The notes under the pieces were generated by a model. The model did no database searches, was not told where the DNA came from, and was given only the letters and a program-made list of their open reading frames with translations. Position numbers and translations under genes: made by a program. Below are positions 43,751-54,167 of a stretch of 64,000 nt of DNA, in pieces (the first letter of the stretch is position 1; each line of letters begins with the position of its first letter). This DNA is from Acidobacteriota bacterium (GTDB lineage: Bacteria; Zixibacteria; MSB-5A5; GN15; FEB-12). The DNA lies in NCBI GenBank assembly GCA_035529075.1, contig DATKXK010000014.1, positions 388,264 to 452,263 on the forward strand, read 5' to 3'.

Positions 43751-44886
43751 AAATCCATGAGTATCAAGCCAAGGAGATCTTTGCCCGGGCCGCCATTCCG
43801 ATATCTGAAGGTGAGGTGGCGACCACCCCTGCGGAGGTAGTCGAAGTTGCCGAACGGTACAACAAGCCGGTTATGGTCAAGGCTCAGGTGCACGTCGGGG
43901 GCCGTGGCAAAGCCGGCGGCGTGAAGTACGCGGAAAACACCGAAGCCGCCGGGGTGCTTGGCCAGCAGATCCTCGGAATGTCCATCAAAGGACTGGTCGT
44001 TAAGAAGGTGCTGGTCACGGTGGCCGAGGAAATCCTGTCCGAGAGCTACGTCGGCATCATACTCGATCGCGCGGACCAGAAACCGGCGATAATGGTATCT
44101 TCGGCCGGCGGCGTCGATATTGAGGAAGTCGCGGCCAAAACGCCGCATAAAATTCACAAGCTGCACGTGGACCCGGTGCTGGGATTGCGCGCCTACCAGG
44201 CGCGTGACCTCGCCTATAAGCTCTATCGGGACAGCGCCCAGGTGCGGCAGGCCACTGATATTATCCTGAAGCTGTACGATGTTTTCTGGAATGCCGACGC
44301 CTCGCTGGTCGAGATCAACCCGCTGATTACCACGCCGGGCCGAGGGGTCGTGGCCCTTGACGCCAAGATCAATATCGACGACAACGCCCTGTACCGGCAG
44401 CCGGATATTGCCGCCATGCGCGACCTGGACGCCGAGGAACCGGCGGAAGTCCGGGCGCGCGAGGCTGACCTGTCCTTCGTCAAGCTGGACGGCAACATCG
44501 GCTGCATCGTCAACGGCGCCGGGCTGGCCATGGCCACCATGGACCTGGTGAAACGGTACGGCGGGGACCCGGCCAATTTCCTGGATATCGGCGGGTCCTC
44601 CAATCCGGACAAAGTAGTCAACGCCATGCAAATCATCCTGTCCGACCCGAACGTCCGGTCCATTCTCATAAACATCTTCGGCGGGATAACCCGCTGTGAC
44701 GATGTGGCCAACGGGCTGGTAACGGCTCTCAACGAGCTCAGACCGGCGGTGCCCGTGGTAACCCGGCTCACCGGTACCAACGAGAAGGAGGCGCATAAAA
44801 TACTCGCCTCGATGAGGCTGCCCACCGCGGAGACGCTGGACGAGTGCGTCAAGAAGGCTATCGCGCTGGCGGGAATCGAAGCGTAA
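43747..44886 (+). CDS. sucC: Succinyl-CoA ligase, beta subunit
   Basis: SucC binds the nucleotide and succinate in the reversible step succinyl-CoA plus NDP/ADP and phosphate to succinate. The ATP-grasp N-terminal domain shows [37 protein letters not shown] and [10 protein letters not shown]; the CoA-ligase domain has [31 protein letters not shown], and [18 protein letters not shown]. Length 379 residues is standard. It overlaps the upstream gene by ATGA, and sucD follows 29 bases later. Confidence 0.97.
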   Translation: MKIHEYQAKEIFARAAIPISEGEVATTPAEVVEVAERYNKPVMVKAQVHVGGRGKAGGVKYAENTEAAGVLGQQILGMSIKGLVVKKVLVTVAEEILSESYVGIILDRADQKPAIMVSSAGGVDIEEVAAKTPHKIHKLHVDPVLGLRAYQARDLAYKLYRDSAQVRQATDIILKLYDVFWNADASLVEINPLITTPGRGVVALDAKINIDDNALYRQPDIAAMRDLDAEEPAEVRAREADLSFVKLDGNIGCIVNGAGLAMATMDLVKRYGGDPANFLDIGGSSNPDKVVNAMQIILSDPNVRSILINIFGGITRCDDVANGLVTALNELRPAVPVVTRLTGTNEKEAHKILASMRLPTAETLDECVKKAIALAGIEA

Positions 44887-44915
44887 CCGGGACGTGCAAA
44901 GAGGAAAATGAAGCG

Positions 44916-45899
44916 ATGTCAATATTCATAGACAAGAAAACGAAGGTCGTGGTTCAGGGAATCACGGGTCGCGACGGATCGTTTCACGCCAGGCAGATGA
45001 AAGTCGACGGCGCCAACGTGGTCGGCGGCGTCACGCCGGGCAAGGGCGGCAGCAAGGTGGCCGGTGTTCGCGTTTTTGACACCATGGCCGAAGCGGTCGC
45101 CAAGACCAAGGCAAACACCTCCGTAATTTACGTGCCGCCGGCCTTCGCCGCCGATGCCGTTTACGAAGCGGTCGATGCCGGAATAAAACTGGTTGTCTGC
45201 GTCACCGAGGGCATTCCCGCCAATGACATGATGAAGGTGGTAGCCTACGTCAGGGAAAAAGGCGCGCGGCTGATTGGCCCCAACTGCCCCGGGATTATTT
45301 CACCCGGCCAGTCAAAGGTCGGTATCCTTCCGGGCTTCATTGTCAAGAAGGGCCCCGTCGGGGTCGTGTCGCGCTCCGGCACGCTCACCTATGAGGCTAT
45401 CTGGGCGTTGACTCAGGCCGGCATGGGCCAGACGACCTGTATCGGGATCGGGGGTGACCAGGTCATCGGTACAACCTTTATCGACTGCCTGGAAGCGTTC
45501 GAGGCCGACAAGGCCACCAGGGCCATCGTGATGATCGGCGAGATCGGTGGCACCGATGAAGAGCGGGCGGCCGAGTTTATCAAAAAGCACGTGAGCAAGC
45601 CGGTGGTTGCTTTCATCGCCGGTCAGACCGCTCCACCGGGAAAGCGTATGGGGCACGCGGGCGCCATCATTTCCGGCGGTTCGGGAACCGCGGCCGAGAA
45701 GATCGCCGCCCTGAACAAGGTCGGCATACCGGTAGCGGGATCGCCGAACGAGATACCGGCGTTTCTCAAGGAGCAGATGAAGAAATCGAAATCCGTCTCA
45801 CGAACCGCCCGGCCGACCAGGGCCAAAGCGACTCGTAGAAGAACAGCAACGGGAAAAATCACCGGAAAGAAGAGTACTCGAAGCAGCTCCAGCCGCTAA
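44916..45899 (+). CDS. sucD: Succinyl-CoA ligase, alpha subunit, with basic C-terminal tail
   Basis: SucD carries the CoA site and the phosphorylated histidine. Motifs: [85 protein letters not shown], and the active His in [17 protein letters not shown]. The core ends near residue 288. An extra tail of 39 residues (45780-45896) follows, with 15 Lys/Arg and no acidic residue, ending in a run of Ser. This tail is not usual for the family, which stops at about 290 residues. ATG 44916 follows AGAGGAAAA. Confidence 0.96.
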   Translation: MSIFIDKKTKVVVQGITGRDGSFHARQMKVDGANVVGGVTPGKGGSKVAGVRVFDTMAEAVAKTKANTSVIYVPPAFAADAVYEAVDAGIKLVVCVTEGIPANDMMKVVAYVREKGARLIGPNCPGIISPGQSKVGILPGFIVKKGPVGVVSRSGTLTYEAIWALTQAGMGQTTCIGIGGDQVIGTTFIDCLEAFEADKATRAIVMIGEIGGTDEERAAEFIKKHVSKPVVAFIAGQTAPPGKRMGHAGAIISGGSGTAAEKIAALNKVGIPVAGSPNEIPAFLKEQMKKSKSVSRTARPTRAKATRRRTATGKITGKKSTRSSSSR

Positions 45900-45950
45900 G
45901 CTGGTGGTAAACATCAACCTGAACGAGCGTCATCGTTCGAAGGAGACGTC

Positions 45951-46214
45951 ATGAGTGACGGTAGTCCGGCGGGGCAGAGCGCCTCAAAGCCGGCCGCTCA
46001 GACCAAGTATGACTATTCAGAGGGTCCGCTCCCTCTGAATATCAACCTGAAATGGTGCAAGGCCTGCAATCTATGCATTGCACTTTGCCCCAAGCAGGTG
46101 TTCGAGCCGGACCGCGACGGGAGACCGGTCCAGGCACGTCCCGAAAACTGCACTCAGTGCACGATCTGCTGGGTTCACTGCCCTGACCTGGCGATAACGT
46201 CAAACTACAAATAG
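45951..46214 (+). CDS. korD: 2-oxoglutarate:ferredoxin oxidoreductase, delta (ferredoxin-like) subunit
   Basis: An 87-residue two-cluster ferredoxin. The first set is CKACNLCIALCP and the second CTQCTICWVHCP, giving two 4Fe-4S clusters. It carries electrons from the catalytic subunits to free ferredoxin. The first 35 residues form a polar extension. AAGGAG lies eight bases before ATG 45951. The gene opens the korDABC set, spaced 13, -1 and 2 bases apart. Confidence 0.9.
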   Translation: MSDGSPAGQSASKPAAQTKYDYSEGPLPLNINLKWCKACNLCIALCPKQVFEPDRDGRPVQARPENCTQCTICWVHCPDLAITSNYK

Positions 46215-46227
46215 AAAGAGGATACGG

Positions 46228-47364
46228 ATGGCTCAAGCAAAACGTGTCCTGGTTCAGGGCAATGAGGCGTGCGTCCGCGGCGCTATCTACGCCGGGATGA
46301 GCTTTTTCGCCGGTTACCCGATTACGCCCTCTACGGAGGTTGCGGAAGGCTGCGCCCGGCGGCTGCCGCAAATCGGCGGTCGATTTATCCAGATGGAGGA
46401 TGAGATCGGCTCCATTGCGGCCGTCATCGGTGCGTCCGTGGCCGGTCTGAAGGCCATGACCGCCACCTCCGGGCCGGGATACTCGCTCATGCAGGAGAAC
46501 ATCGGCTACGCCTACATGACGGAGACGCCGTGTGTGATCATCAACGTTCAGCGCGGCGGCCCTTCCACCGGCCTGCCTACCAAGGTGAGCCAGTCGGACA
46601 CCATGCAGGCACGCTGGGGAACACACGGCGACTACACCGCCATCGCGGTGGCCCCGTCCACCGTGGCCGACACCCTGACCGAGACAATCCGCGCCTTCAA
46701 CCTGGCCGAGCGCTTTCGCACCCCGGTCACGGTGCTGCTTGACGAGGTGATCGGGCACATGCGGGCAACCATTAGCCCGCCGGACCCGGGCGAGATTCAG
46801 ATTATCGACCGGGTAAGACCGACCGTGCCGCCCGAAAAGTTCGTGCCCTTCGAAATGACGCCCAACCTGGTCTCGCCGATGCCGGACTATGGAAACGGCT
46901 ACCGGTATGTCGTTACCGGTTTGACTCACGATCCCTGGGGTTTTACGACCAACCGGCCCGACGAGATCGCCCCCAAGCTGGAAAAACTGAAACACAAGAT
47001 CGAAGATTACGTTGACGAGATCGTCAAGCTGCGGATTGAAATGATGGATGATGCCGACGTGGCCTTCATATCATACGGTTCCGTCGCGCGGGCGGCCCTT
47101 CAGGCGGCCGACCTGGCTCGCAAGGCCGGGGTGAAAGTCGGCGCCGTGCAACTGTACACCGTGTGGCCCTTCCCCGATCAGCAGCTTCTGGAGTTGTGCT
47201 CAGGTTGCAGCAAGGTGATTGTCGCCGAGCTCAACATGGGGCAGATCGCGCATGAAGTCCGCCGTGTGCTGTCTCGCGACGTGTCCGTACACACTCTGCA
47301 GCGGTACGATGGTGAAATTCTCACTCCGATGCAGCTTCTTGAGAAGCTGGAGGAGGTTCTCTGA
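46228..47364 (+). CDS. korA: 2-oxoglutarate:ferredoxin oxidoreductase, alpha subunit
   Basis: The 378-residue alpha subunit has the pyrimidine-domain start QGNEACVRGAIYAGMSFFAGYPITPSTEVAE, then FIQMEDEIGSIAAVIGASVAGLKAMTATSGPGYSLMQE and VQRGGPSTGLPTKVSQSD, which are characteristic of 2-oxoglutarate and related 2-oxoacid ferredoxin oxidoreductases. The C-terminal transketolase-like domain includes VAFISYGSVARAALQAAD and VIVAELNMGQIAHEVRR. The 2-oxoglutarate preference is inferred from the adjacent sucCD, mdh and icd genes. Branched-chain 2-oxoacids are the alternative substrate. Confidence 0.92.
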   Translation: MAQAKRVLVQGNEACVRGAIYAGMSFFAGYPITPSTEVAEGCARRLPQIGGRFIQMEDEIGSIAAVIGASVAGLKAMTATSGPGYSLMQENIGYAYMTETPCVIINVQRGGPSTGLPTKVSQSDTMQARWGTHGDYTAIAVAPSTVADTLTETIRAFNLAERFRTPVTVLLDEVIGHMRATISPPDPGEIQIIDRVRPTVPPEKFVPFEMTPNLVSPMPDYGNGYRYVVTGLTHDPWGFTTNRPDEIAPKLEKLKHKIEDYVDEIVKLRIEMMDDADVAFISYGSVARAALQAADLARKAGVKVGAVQLYTVWPFPDQQLLELCSGCSKVIVAELNMGQIAHEVRRVLSRDVSVHTLQRYDGEILTPMQLLEKLEEVL

Positions 47365-48206
47365 TGGCTACAGCAGTGAAACAGAAATCCGACGTTTTCC
47401 TGACATACCTTCGTCCCCACAAGAAGATGCCCACCGTCTGGTGCGCCGGATGCGGCAACGGTATCGTCATGAGCGCCGTCGTCCGGGCCATTGACAAACT
47501 CGGCTACTCCAGGGATGAGGTTGTCATGGTTTCCGGAATCGGCTGCTCGAGCCGCATGCCCATTTACCTGGACTTTAACGCCCTGCATACAACCCACGGC
47601 CGGGCCCTGGCCTTCGCCACCGGTGTCAAGTTTGCCCGCCCTGACCTCAAGGTGATCGTGATTACCGGTGACGGCGACGCGCTCGCTATCGGCGGCAACC
47701 ACTTTATTCACGCCTGCCGGCGGAACATAGATATTACGGCTATACTGATTAACAATTCCATCTACGGTATGACGGGTGGGCAGGGCTCGCCGACTACTCC
47801 GGGCAACGCCTACTCGACAACCACACCGTATGGCAACGTCGAGAAGCATTTTGAGCCGTGCGAGTTGGCGGCCGCCGCCGGTGCCACCCAGGTCTCCCGG
47901 ATCACCGTTCGCCACGCCCCACAGATGGAGCGATTGATCAGCGAGGCCCTGGAGCATCACGGCTTTTCGTTTATTGAAGTTATCTCGAACTGCCATACTT
48001 ACTTCGGGCGTCTCAATCGGCTGGGCGATGCCGTGGCCATGCTCAAGTCCTTTAAGGACAAATCGGTCACGGTGGCCAAGGCCAAAGACATGACGGCGGA
48101 AGAACTCGAGGATAAAATCGTGATCGGCAAGCTGCACGACGTCGATAAGACCGAGTTCTGCGATGAGTACCAGCACGTTATCGACTCACACAGGCAAGGG
48201 AGGTAG
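47364..48206 (+). CDS. korB: 2-oxoglutarate:ferredoxin oxidoreductase, beta subunit
   Basis: The 280-residue beta subunit binds thiamine diphosphate. Motifs: PTVWCAGCGNGIVMSAVVRA, VSGIGCSSRMPIYLDFN, THGRALAFATGVKFARPDLKVIVITGDGDALAIGGNHFIHACRRN, cited in parts, with the TPP-Mg motif GDGDALAIGGNHF and LINNSIYGMTGGQGSPTTP. The last third holds EVISNCHTYFGRLN. The ATG overlaps the korA stop by one base (TGATG), ensuring matched production of the two subunits. Confidence 0.93.
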   Translation: MATAVKQKSDVFLTYLRPHKKMPTVWCAGCGNGIVMSAVVRAIDKLGYSRDEVVMVSGIGCSSRMPIYLDFNALHTTHGRALAFATGVKFARPDLKVIVITGDGDALAIGGNHFIHACRRNIDITAILINNSIYGMTGGQGSPTTPGNAYSTTTPYGNVEKHFEPCELAAAAGATQVSRITVRHAPQMERLISEALEHHGFSFIEVISNCHTYFGRLNRLGDAVAMLKSFKDKSVTVAKAKDMTAEELEDKIVIGKLHDVDKTEFCDEYQHVIDSHRQGR

Positions 48207-48208
48207 TC

Positions 48209-48796
48209 GTGACCCAACTGCTTGATAAGGTTAAGGTGCCGCACGACCGCTTCGAACTGAGACTGTCCGGTTCCGGGGGGCAGGGCATGATACTCGGGGC
48301 CGTTATTCTGTCCGAGGCCGCCGGTACCGGCGACGCCAAGAACGTCGTCCAGACGCAATCATACGGTCCGGAGGCCCGGGGAGGTGCCTCGAGGTCCGAT
48401 ATCGTCATGTCGGCCAATGAAATCTTCTACCCCAAAGCTATGAAACTGGATTTGCTGCTGGCCATGACGCAGGAGGCGCTCGACCGGTACTATCCCGATC
48501 TGGCACAGGACGGGACGCTTGTCGTTGACAGTGGTCTGGTTACACACCTTCCAACGGAGAATTACTACGGGTTTCCATTCACCGAACTGGCCCGGACGGA
48601 AGCCGGCCACATCATGGTCGCGAACGTGATAGCTCTTGCCGCTATTTCCGAGTTGACCGGCATTGTCAGCCGCGCCTCTCTGACCAAGGCGGTTCTAAGA
48701 CGGGCGCCTCGCGGCACTGAAGAGAAGAACCGAAAAGCTCTGGAGATAGGTTTTCGGGAGGCTGCCGAAGCCAAGACTAAGCGGGAAACAAAGTAA
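48209..48796 (+). CDS. korC: 2-oxoglutarate:ferredoxin oxidoreductase, gamma subunit
   Basis: The 195-residue gamma subunit shows ELRLSGSGGQGMILGAVILSEAA, QSYGPEARGGASRSDIVMS and the typical KAMKLDLLLAMTQEALDRY, then FTELARTEAGHIMVANVIALAAISELTG. GTG 48209 is preceded by AAGGGAGG. It ends the kor set, and a 247-base gap follows. The gamma subunit completes the catalytic core and helps bind CoA in characterised relatives. Confidence 0.92.
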   Translation: MTQLLDKVKVPHDRFELRLSGSGGQGMILGAVILSEAAGTGDAKNVVQTQSYGPEARGGASRSDIVMSANEIFYPKAMKLDLLLAMTQEALDRYYPDLAQDGTLVVDSGLVTHLPTENYYGFPFTELARTEAGHIMVANVIALAAISELTGIVSRASLTKAVLRRAPRGTEEKNRKALEIGFREAAEAKTKRETK

Positions 48797-49043
48797 GCCG
48801 TGTACGCCAGAGACGTCGGTCCAGGGAGAACCGTATCGAGTCCCGTCGGTCATGCACCGGCCGCGCCGGCACTGTTTTCGTGACCTTCGGCGTGGGAACG
48901 GCCGGAGGCATCGGCAATCTCCCGGCGAACTGACCGGGTCACGCGTTGACGGTAAACGTGACCGCAGGGCGAATTTAGACAAAGTAGCGCCGAGACCGTC
49001 TCCGGAGCAGCGGAACGGCCATGTTTGTAAGAGACAGGCTCTG
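48797..49043 (+). other. Gap between korC and the LarA-like gene
   Basis: No gene, terminator or convincing promoter was recognised in these 247 bases. The frame of the downstream gene is open through most of it, but the translation is Arg-rich and lacks the family start, so it is treated as non-coding. A TTGACG at about 48948 lacks a -10 at proper spacing. Confidence 0.4.
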
Positions 49044-50270
49044 ATGAGAGTGGCACTCGCATATGACGGAAGGCACATTATGGTGAAGCTTCCCTCGACG
49101 ACGACGGTGGACGTTTTTGCCCCGCAACCGTCCGGTGACACCGTTGACGCGGACGACTTCCTCGCAAGCTGCCGCAGCGCCGGATTTGCGGACGTTGTTT
49201 CGTGTGACGTGCCTCTTGTTGTTGTCAATGACGGATACCGCAGCACGCCGACCGCCCGGATCCTGGAGTGGCTCCGACCGGCCTATCCCGGGCTTCTTGA
49301 CAAGGCACGGTTTCTCATTGCAACCGGCGCCCATGACGCACCCGGCGAACAGCACCTCGAGAAGATCTTCGGCAACCATCTTCATCGGCTCCGCGGCCGC
49401 GTCAGCGTGCACGACTGTCGTGACAGGAACTCCCTGGCAAGAGTCGGTGTCGATCACCTCGGCGGCGAAGTGTACATCAACAGGCAGATTCTCGATGCCG
49501 ACCGGGTGCTTGTGATAGGCTCGGTGGAACCGCACTACTTTGCCGGTTTCACCGGCGGTCGCAAGGCGCTGTTTCCGGGCTTGTCCGATTTTGACACCAT
49601 AGAGAGAAACCACGTTCTGGCCAATTCTCTTCAGGCGGCTCCGCTCAAACTGTCAGGCAACCCGGTTGCCGAGCACCTTGACGAGCTTACCGCCATGATT
49701 GATTGTGCGAAGGTTTTCGCGGTTGAGGCCGTGACCGACGAGGCAGGCGGAATTACGGGTCTTTTTGTCGGGGCGCTGTCGCAGGCCTTCGCACAGGCGG
49801 CGGCCATGGCCGAGGCCCTATACGCCCGCCGCGTCGCCGACCGGTACGATGTCGTCCTGTGTGAGGTGATGCCTCCGCTTGACAGCAACCTGTATCAGGG
49901 CCAGAAGGCGCTGGAGAATTCACAGGCGGCCGTTGTCGACGGCGGAGCGACCGTCATCGTCTCGGCCTGCCGGGAGGGTGTCGGTTCGAGTCATTTTTAC
50001 GACATGGCCCCGGGGTGGGACCGCCGACGAAACGTGCCGGCAGATGGCCGGCTGTCGTTCGGCTCACATAAACTCTCGCGCGTGAATGCCATCACTGAAC
50101 GAATCGACGTCCGGCTGTTCTCCGAACTGCCCGACGAACGCGTGCGGAGCGTGTTTTTTGAACCTGTACATGACATTGACAAGTATCTGCTAACCGCAGC
50201 AGAGACGAAGGACAGTCTCCGGCTGGCCGTCGTTCACGACGCTGGCCATACCGTGTTGACAGTTCACTGA
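49044..50270 (+). CDS. LarA-like (nickel-pincer lactate racemase family) protein
   Basis: A 408-residue protein of the LarA/DUF2088 fold. It has VVVNDGYRSTPTARILEWL, LIATGAHDAPGEQHLEKIFG (His corresponding to the LarA active-site HRP position), the second His and cofactor Lys in EPHYFAGFTGGRKALFPGLSDFDTI, then ERNH. LarA enzymes use a nickel-pincer nucleotide covalently attached to that Lys and catalyse hydride-transfer racemisation or epimerisation of 2-hydroxyacids. The cofactor genes larB, larC and larE are not in the window. The neighbour mdh suggests 2-hydroxyacid metabolism; the substrate is unknown. ATG 49044 starts the conserved region. Confidence 0.78.
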   Translation: MRVALAYDGRHIMVKLPSTTTVDVFAPQPSGDTVDADDFLASCRSAGFADVVSCDVPLVVVNDGYRSTPTARILEWLRPAYPGLLDKARFLIATGAHDAPGEQHLEKIFGNHLHRLRGRVSVHDCRDRNSLARVGVDHLGGEVYINRQILDADRVLVIGSVEPHYFAGFTGGRKALFPGLSDFDTIERNHVLANSLQAAPLKLSGNPVAEHLDELTAMIDCAKVFAVEAVTDEAGGITGLFVGALSQAFAQAAAMAEALYARRVADRYDVVLCEVMPPLDSNLYQGQKALENSQAAVVDGGATVIVSACREGVGSSHFYDMAPGWDRRRNVPADGRLSFGSHKLSRVNAITERIDVRLFSELPDERVRSVFFEPVHDIDKYLLTAAETKDSLRLAVVHDAGHTVLTVH

Positions 50271-50305
50271 AGAAGTGTAACCATTCAAAGCATTCGGGAG
50301 GAAGC

Positions 50306-51232
50306 ATGAACAAGAAGATTGCCGTTATCGGCGCAGGGCACGTAGGCGCGACGACTGCCATGTATCTGGCGGAGGCGAACTTCGCCGATGTCGTCCTAGT
50401 CGATATTGTCGAAGGCATGCCCGTCGGCAAGGGGCTTGACCTTACCCAGGCCGGACCGGTCCGAGGGTACAACGCCATGGTCCTCGGGACCAACAAGTAC
50501 CAGGATATCAAGGGCGCCGACATCGTCATCATGACGGCCGGCATGCCGCGAAAGCCCGGGATGTCACGCGAAGACCTGCTAACCATGAACGCCGATATCG
50601 TCGGCAGCGCTGCCAAGAACATTAAAAAGCACGCCCCCAACAGCACCGTGATCGTCGTGTCCAACCCGCTGGACCTCATGACCTTCCACATGTACAAGGT
50701 CACCGGCTTCCCCAAGAACCGTGTTTTCGGACAGGCCGGCGTGCTCGACTCCATCCGGTTACGGGCCTTTGTCGCCATGGAACTCGGTGTCGCCATGACC
50801 GACACCCAGGCCATGGTCCTCGGCGGGCACGGTGACACCATGGTGCCGCTGCCGCGCTACACCACTGTGGCCGGCATACCGATTTCGGAACTGATCCCGA
50901 ACGATCGTATCAAGGCCATTTCGCAGCGAACCGCCGTCGGCGGCGGCGAAATCGTCAAGCTGCTCAAGACCGGTTCAGCCTACTACGCGCCCGCCGCCGC
51001 GTCCGTGGACATGTGCCGGGCCGTTTTCAACGACGAGAAGAAAGTCCTGCCCGCATCGGCCTTTCTGACCGGCCAGTACGGTATCAAGGACATCTATATC
51101 GGCGTGCCCGTGGTTCTTGGCGCCGACGGGGTAGAGAAGATTCTGGAGCTTAAGCTGAAAAAGATCGAACTCGATTCCCTTCAGAAGTCAGCCAAGACTT
51201 ACAAGCAGCATCTCAAACTGATGGGTTACTAG
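50306..51232 (+). CDS. mdh: Malate dehydrogenase (NAD-dependent)
   Basis: A 308-residue lactate/malate-type dehydrogenase. NAD-binding [17 protein letters not shown], Asp of the second strand in [17 protein letters not shown], the substrate-binding loop [16 protein letters not shown] with Arg residues that fit malate (the LDH subgroup has Gln in this loop), [11 protein letters not shown], and catalytic His in [24 protein letters not shown]. It interconverts malate and oxaloacetate next to icd, 19 bases downstream. Confidence 0.95.
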   Translation: MNKKIAVIGAGHVGATTAMYLAEANFADVVLVDIVEGMPVGKGLDLTQAGPVRGYNAMVLGTNKYQDIKGADIVIMTAGMPRKPGMSREDLLTMNADIVGSAAKNIKKHAPNSTVIVVSNPLDLMTFHMYKVTGFPKNRVFGQAGVLDSIRLRAFVAMELGVAMTDTQAMVLGGHGDTMVPLPRYTTVAGIPISELIPNDRIKAISQRTAVGGGEIVKLLKTGSAYYAPAAASVDMCRAVFNDEKKVLPASAFLTGQYGIKDIYIGVPVVLGADGVEKILELKLKKIELDSLQKSAKTYKQHLKLMGY

Positions 51233-51251
51233 GGGAGCACAAGGAGTTGTT

Positions 51252-52496
<1,245 letters not shown>

Positions 52497-52527
52497 ACGC
52501 CGGACGCCACCGTTCGACGTCTCACAG

Positions 52528-52560
52528 AGCCCCGGCGCCTCCCCCCGCCGGGGCTTCTGG
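52528..52560 (+). terminator. Terminator of icd
   Basis: AGCCCCGGCG (52528-52537) pairs perfectly with CGCCGGGGCT (52546-52555) around an eight-base C-rich loop, followed by TCTGGTTT. Confidence 0.85.
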
Positions 52561-52563
52561 TTT

Positions 52564-52988
52564 GACGCTGAACTAAGAACCAGGCGAGAGCTGACTCCGC
52601 GAATTTGGTGCAGGGACCGGTGTCCGCCCCCATATTCCCTTGACTCGCGCGCAAAAACCGCCCTATCTTCATCTCCTGAAGACCGCGCTAACAGAGAGAG
52701 AAATTCTCCTGATTCCGACGTCGACATCCGCGACCTCGTATAATGTCGGGCGACATGCCCCGGCACCCGTCGGCCCTGCCATCACCGGCCACCGGCAAAA
52801 CATTCCCGGCGGCGGATCGTTCTTTCATATGATTTCCCTGGGAACTTTGGCGCTCTGGCCCTTTTCTATAAGAGACAAGACTGGATCAGGTTACGGAACA
52901 CAGCAACTCGCCTCGTATAAGGGTAAAGGATTAACAGGCCGGCGGCTCGCCAGCCGGCAACACGGAAACAAAGGGGTAAGGAACTACC
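52564..52988 (+). other. Long untranslated region before the Mrp-like gene
   Basis: After the icd terminator come about 425 bases without a convincing gene. TTGACT (52640-52645) and TATCTT (52664-52669), 18 bases apart, form a plausible promoter. The leader of about 310 bases is long compared with other genes here. It contains AT-rich patches (52826-52915) and a small hairpin GCCGGC/GCCGGC near 52940-52958, just before GGGGTAAGG and the Mrp start. A 122-residue frame runs through it but has no recognisable content. Confidence 0.45.
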
Positions 52989-54149
52989 ATGACGCAACCG
53001 GTGTCTGATGTGTCCCCAACGATTGAACCCGGCCTCAAGGGGGTAAAGAACATTATTGCCATTGCCAGTGGCAAGGGAGGGGTCGGCAAGTCCACCGTAG
53101 CATCAAATCTCGCCGTCGCGCTCAAGGCGTCCGGGGCCTCGGTCGGCCTGCTCGACGCCGACATTTACGGTCCCAGCCAGCCGGGCCTGCTCGGCTCCAA
53201 AGGCGACCAGCCCGAAATCGGCGACGGGTATCTTCACCCGGTCAACCGCCACGGCATCAGTTTCGTTTCGATGGGTCTTTTCACGCGTGACGATTCGCCC
53301 GTCATCTGGCGGGCACCTATCGCCATGAAGATGATTCACCAGTTTCTCGGCGGCGTTATCTGGGGGGAGCTGGATTATCTGCTTCTCGATCTTCCGCCCG
53401 GCACGGGCGACGTCCAGTTGACCCTGGCCCAGCAGGCGCAGATCACGGGCGCGATAATCGTCACGACGCCGCAGGAGGTGGCGCTGGGGGTGGCCCGCAA
53501 GGGGCTGCGCATGTTTACACAGGTGCGGGTGCCGATTCTTGGCGTCATCGAAAACATGTCCGGATTCATCTGCCAGTACTGCGGCGAGGAAACCGCCATC
53601 TTCCACAAGGGCGGGGGCCACCGCATGGCCGAGGAGTTCGATGTCCCGTATCTGGGCGCTCTGCCGCTTGACCCCGAGATAATGATGAGCGGCGAGGACG
53701 GCGTCCCGGTGCTCAACCGCTCGACCGACTCACTGGCTGCCCGGGCGATACTCGGCGTGGCCGGAGAGGTACGCGACGGTCTTGAGAAGCTGCGCGGCAG
53801 GCACGCCGATGATGAGCCGGAGAGCTTCGAGATCGGCGCTGACGGCAGGCTGCTCGTCACGTGGTCCGACGGTCACCGTGGCGTGCACACCGGGTACCGT
53901 CTGAGAGTCAGCTGCCCGTGCGCATCGTGCGTGGACGAGGACAGCGGGCGACGGACGCTCGACCCGAAGCAGGTGCCGCTCGACATCAGACTGAACGGTG
54001 CCGGTCGGGTGGGCAGGTACGGTGTGGGAATTGAATTCTCCGACGGCCACAACACGGGCATTTACTCCTTTGCGCTGCTGCGCCGGCTCTGCGAGTGCGA
54101 CGCATGCACCAGAGAACACGGCTCGGAACAAAGCAATTTCTCGGTTTAG
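52989..54149 (+). CDS. Mrp/ApbC-type iron-sulfur carrier ATPase fused to DUF971
   Basis: A 386-residue fusion. Residues 15-265 are a deviant-Walker P-loop NTPase of the Mrp/NBP35 family: IAIASGKGGVGKSTVASNLAVAL, LLDADIYGPSQPGLLG, PPGTGDVQLTLAQQ and the cluster-binding pair CQYC in MSGFICQYCGEE. Residues 290-380 are a DUF971 domain, with the spaced cysteines CPCASC and CECDAC. The usual N-terminal DUF59 domain is missing. Mrp proteins bind and hand over 4Fe-4S clusters. An Nfu-type scaffold follows 18 bases downstream, supporting an iron-sulfur role. Confidence 0.88.
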   Translation: MTQPVSDVSPTIEPGLKGVKNIIAIASGKGGVGKSTVASNLAVALKASGASVGLLDADIYGPSQPGLLGSKGDQPEIGDGYLHPVNRHGISFVSMGLFTRDDSPVIWRAPIAMKMIHQFLGGVIWGELDYLLLDLPPGTGDVQLTLAQQAQITGAIIVTTPQEVALGVARKGLRMFTQVRVPILGVIENMSGFICQYCGEETAIFHKGGGHRMAEEFDVPYLGALPLDPEIMMSGEDGVPVLNRSTDSLAARAILGVAGEVRDGLEKLRGRHADDEPESFEIGADGRLLVTWSDGHRGVHTGYRLRVSCPCASCVDEDSGRRTLDPKQVPLDIRLNGAGRVGRYGVGIEFSDGHNTGIYSFALLRRLCECDACTREHGSEQSNFSV

Positions 54150-54167
54150 CCGAAAGAAGGTCAGATC

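Noticed and set aside
48852..49043. N-terminal extension of the LarA-like protein
   Set aside because: The extra residues are Arg-rich and unlike the family, and the conserved N-terminus begins at ATG 49044.
52640..53008. Possible 122-residue gene before the Mrp-like gene
   Set aside because: It begins in the -35 box of a plausible promoter, overlaps the Mrp start, has no ribosome site and no recognisable domain.
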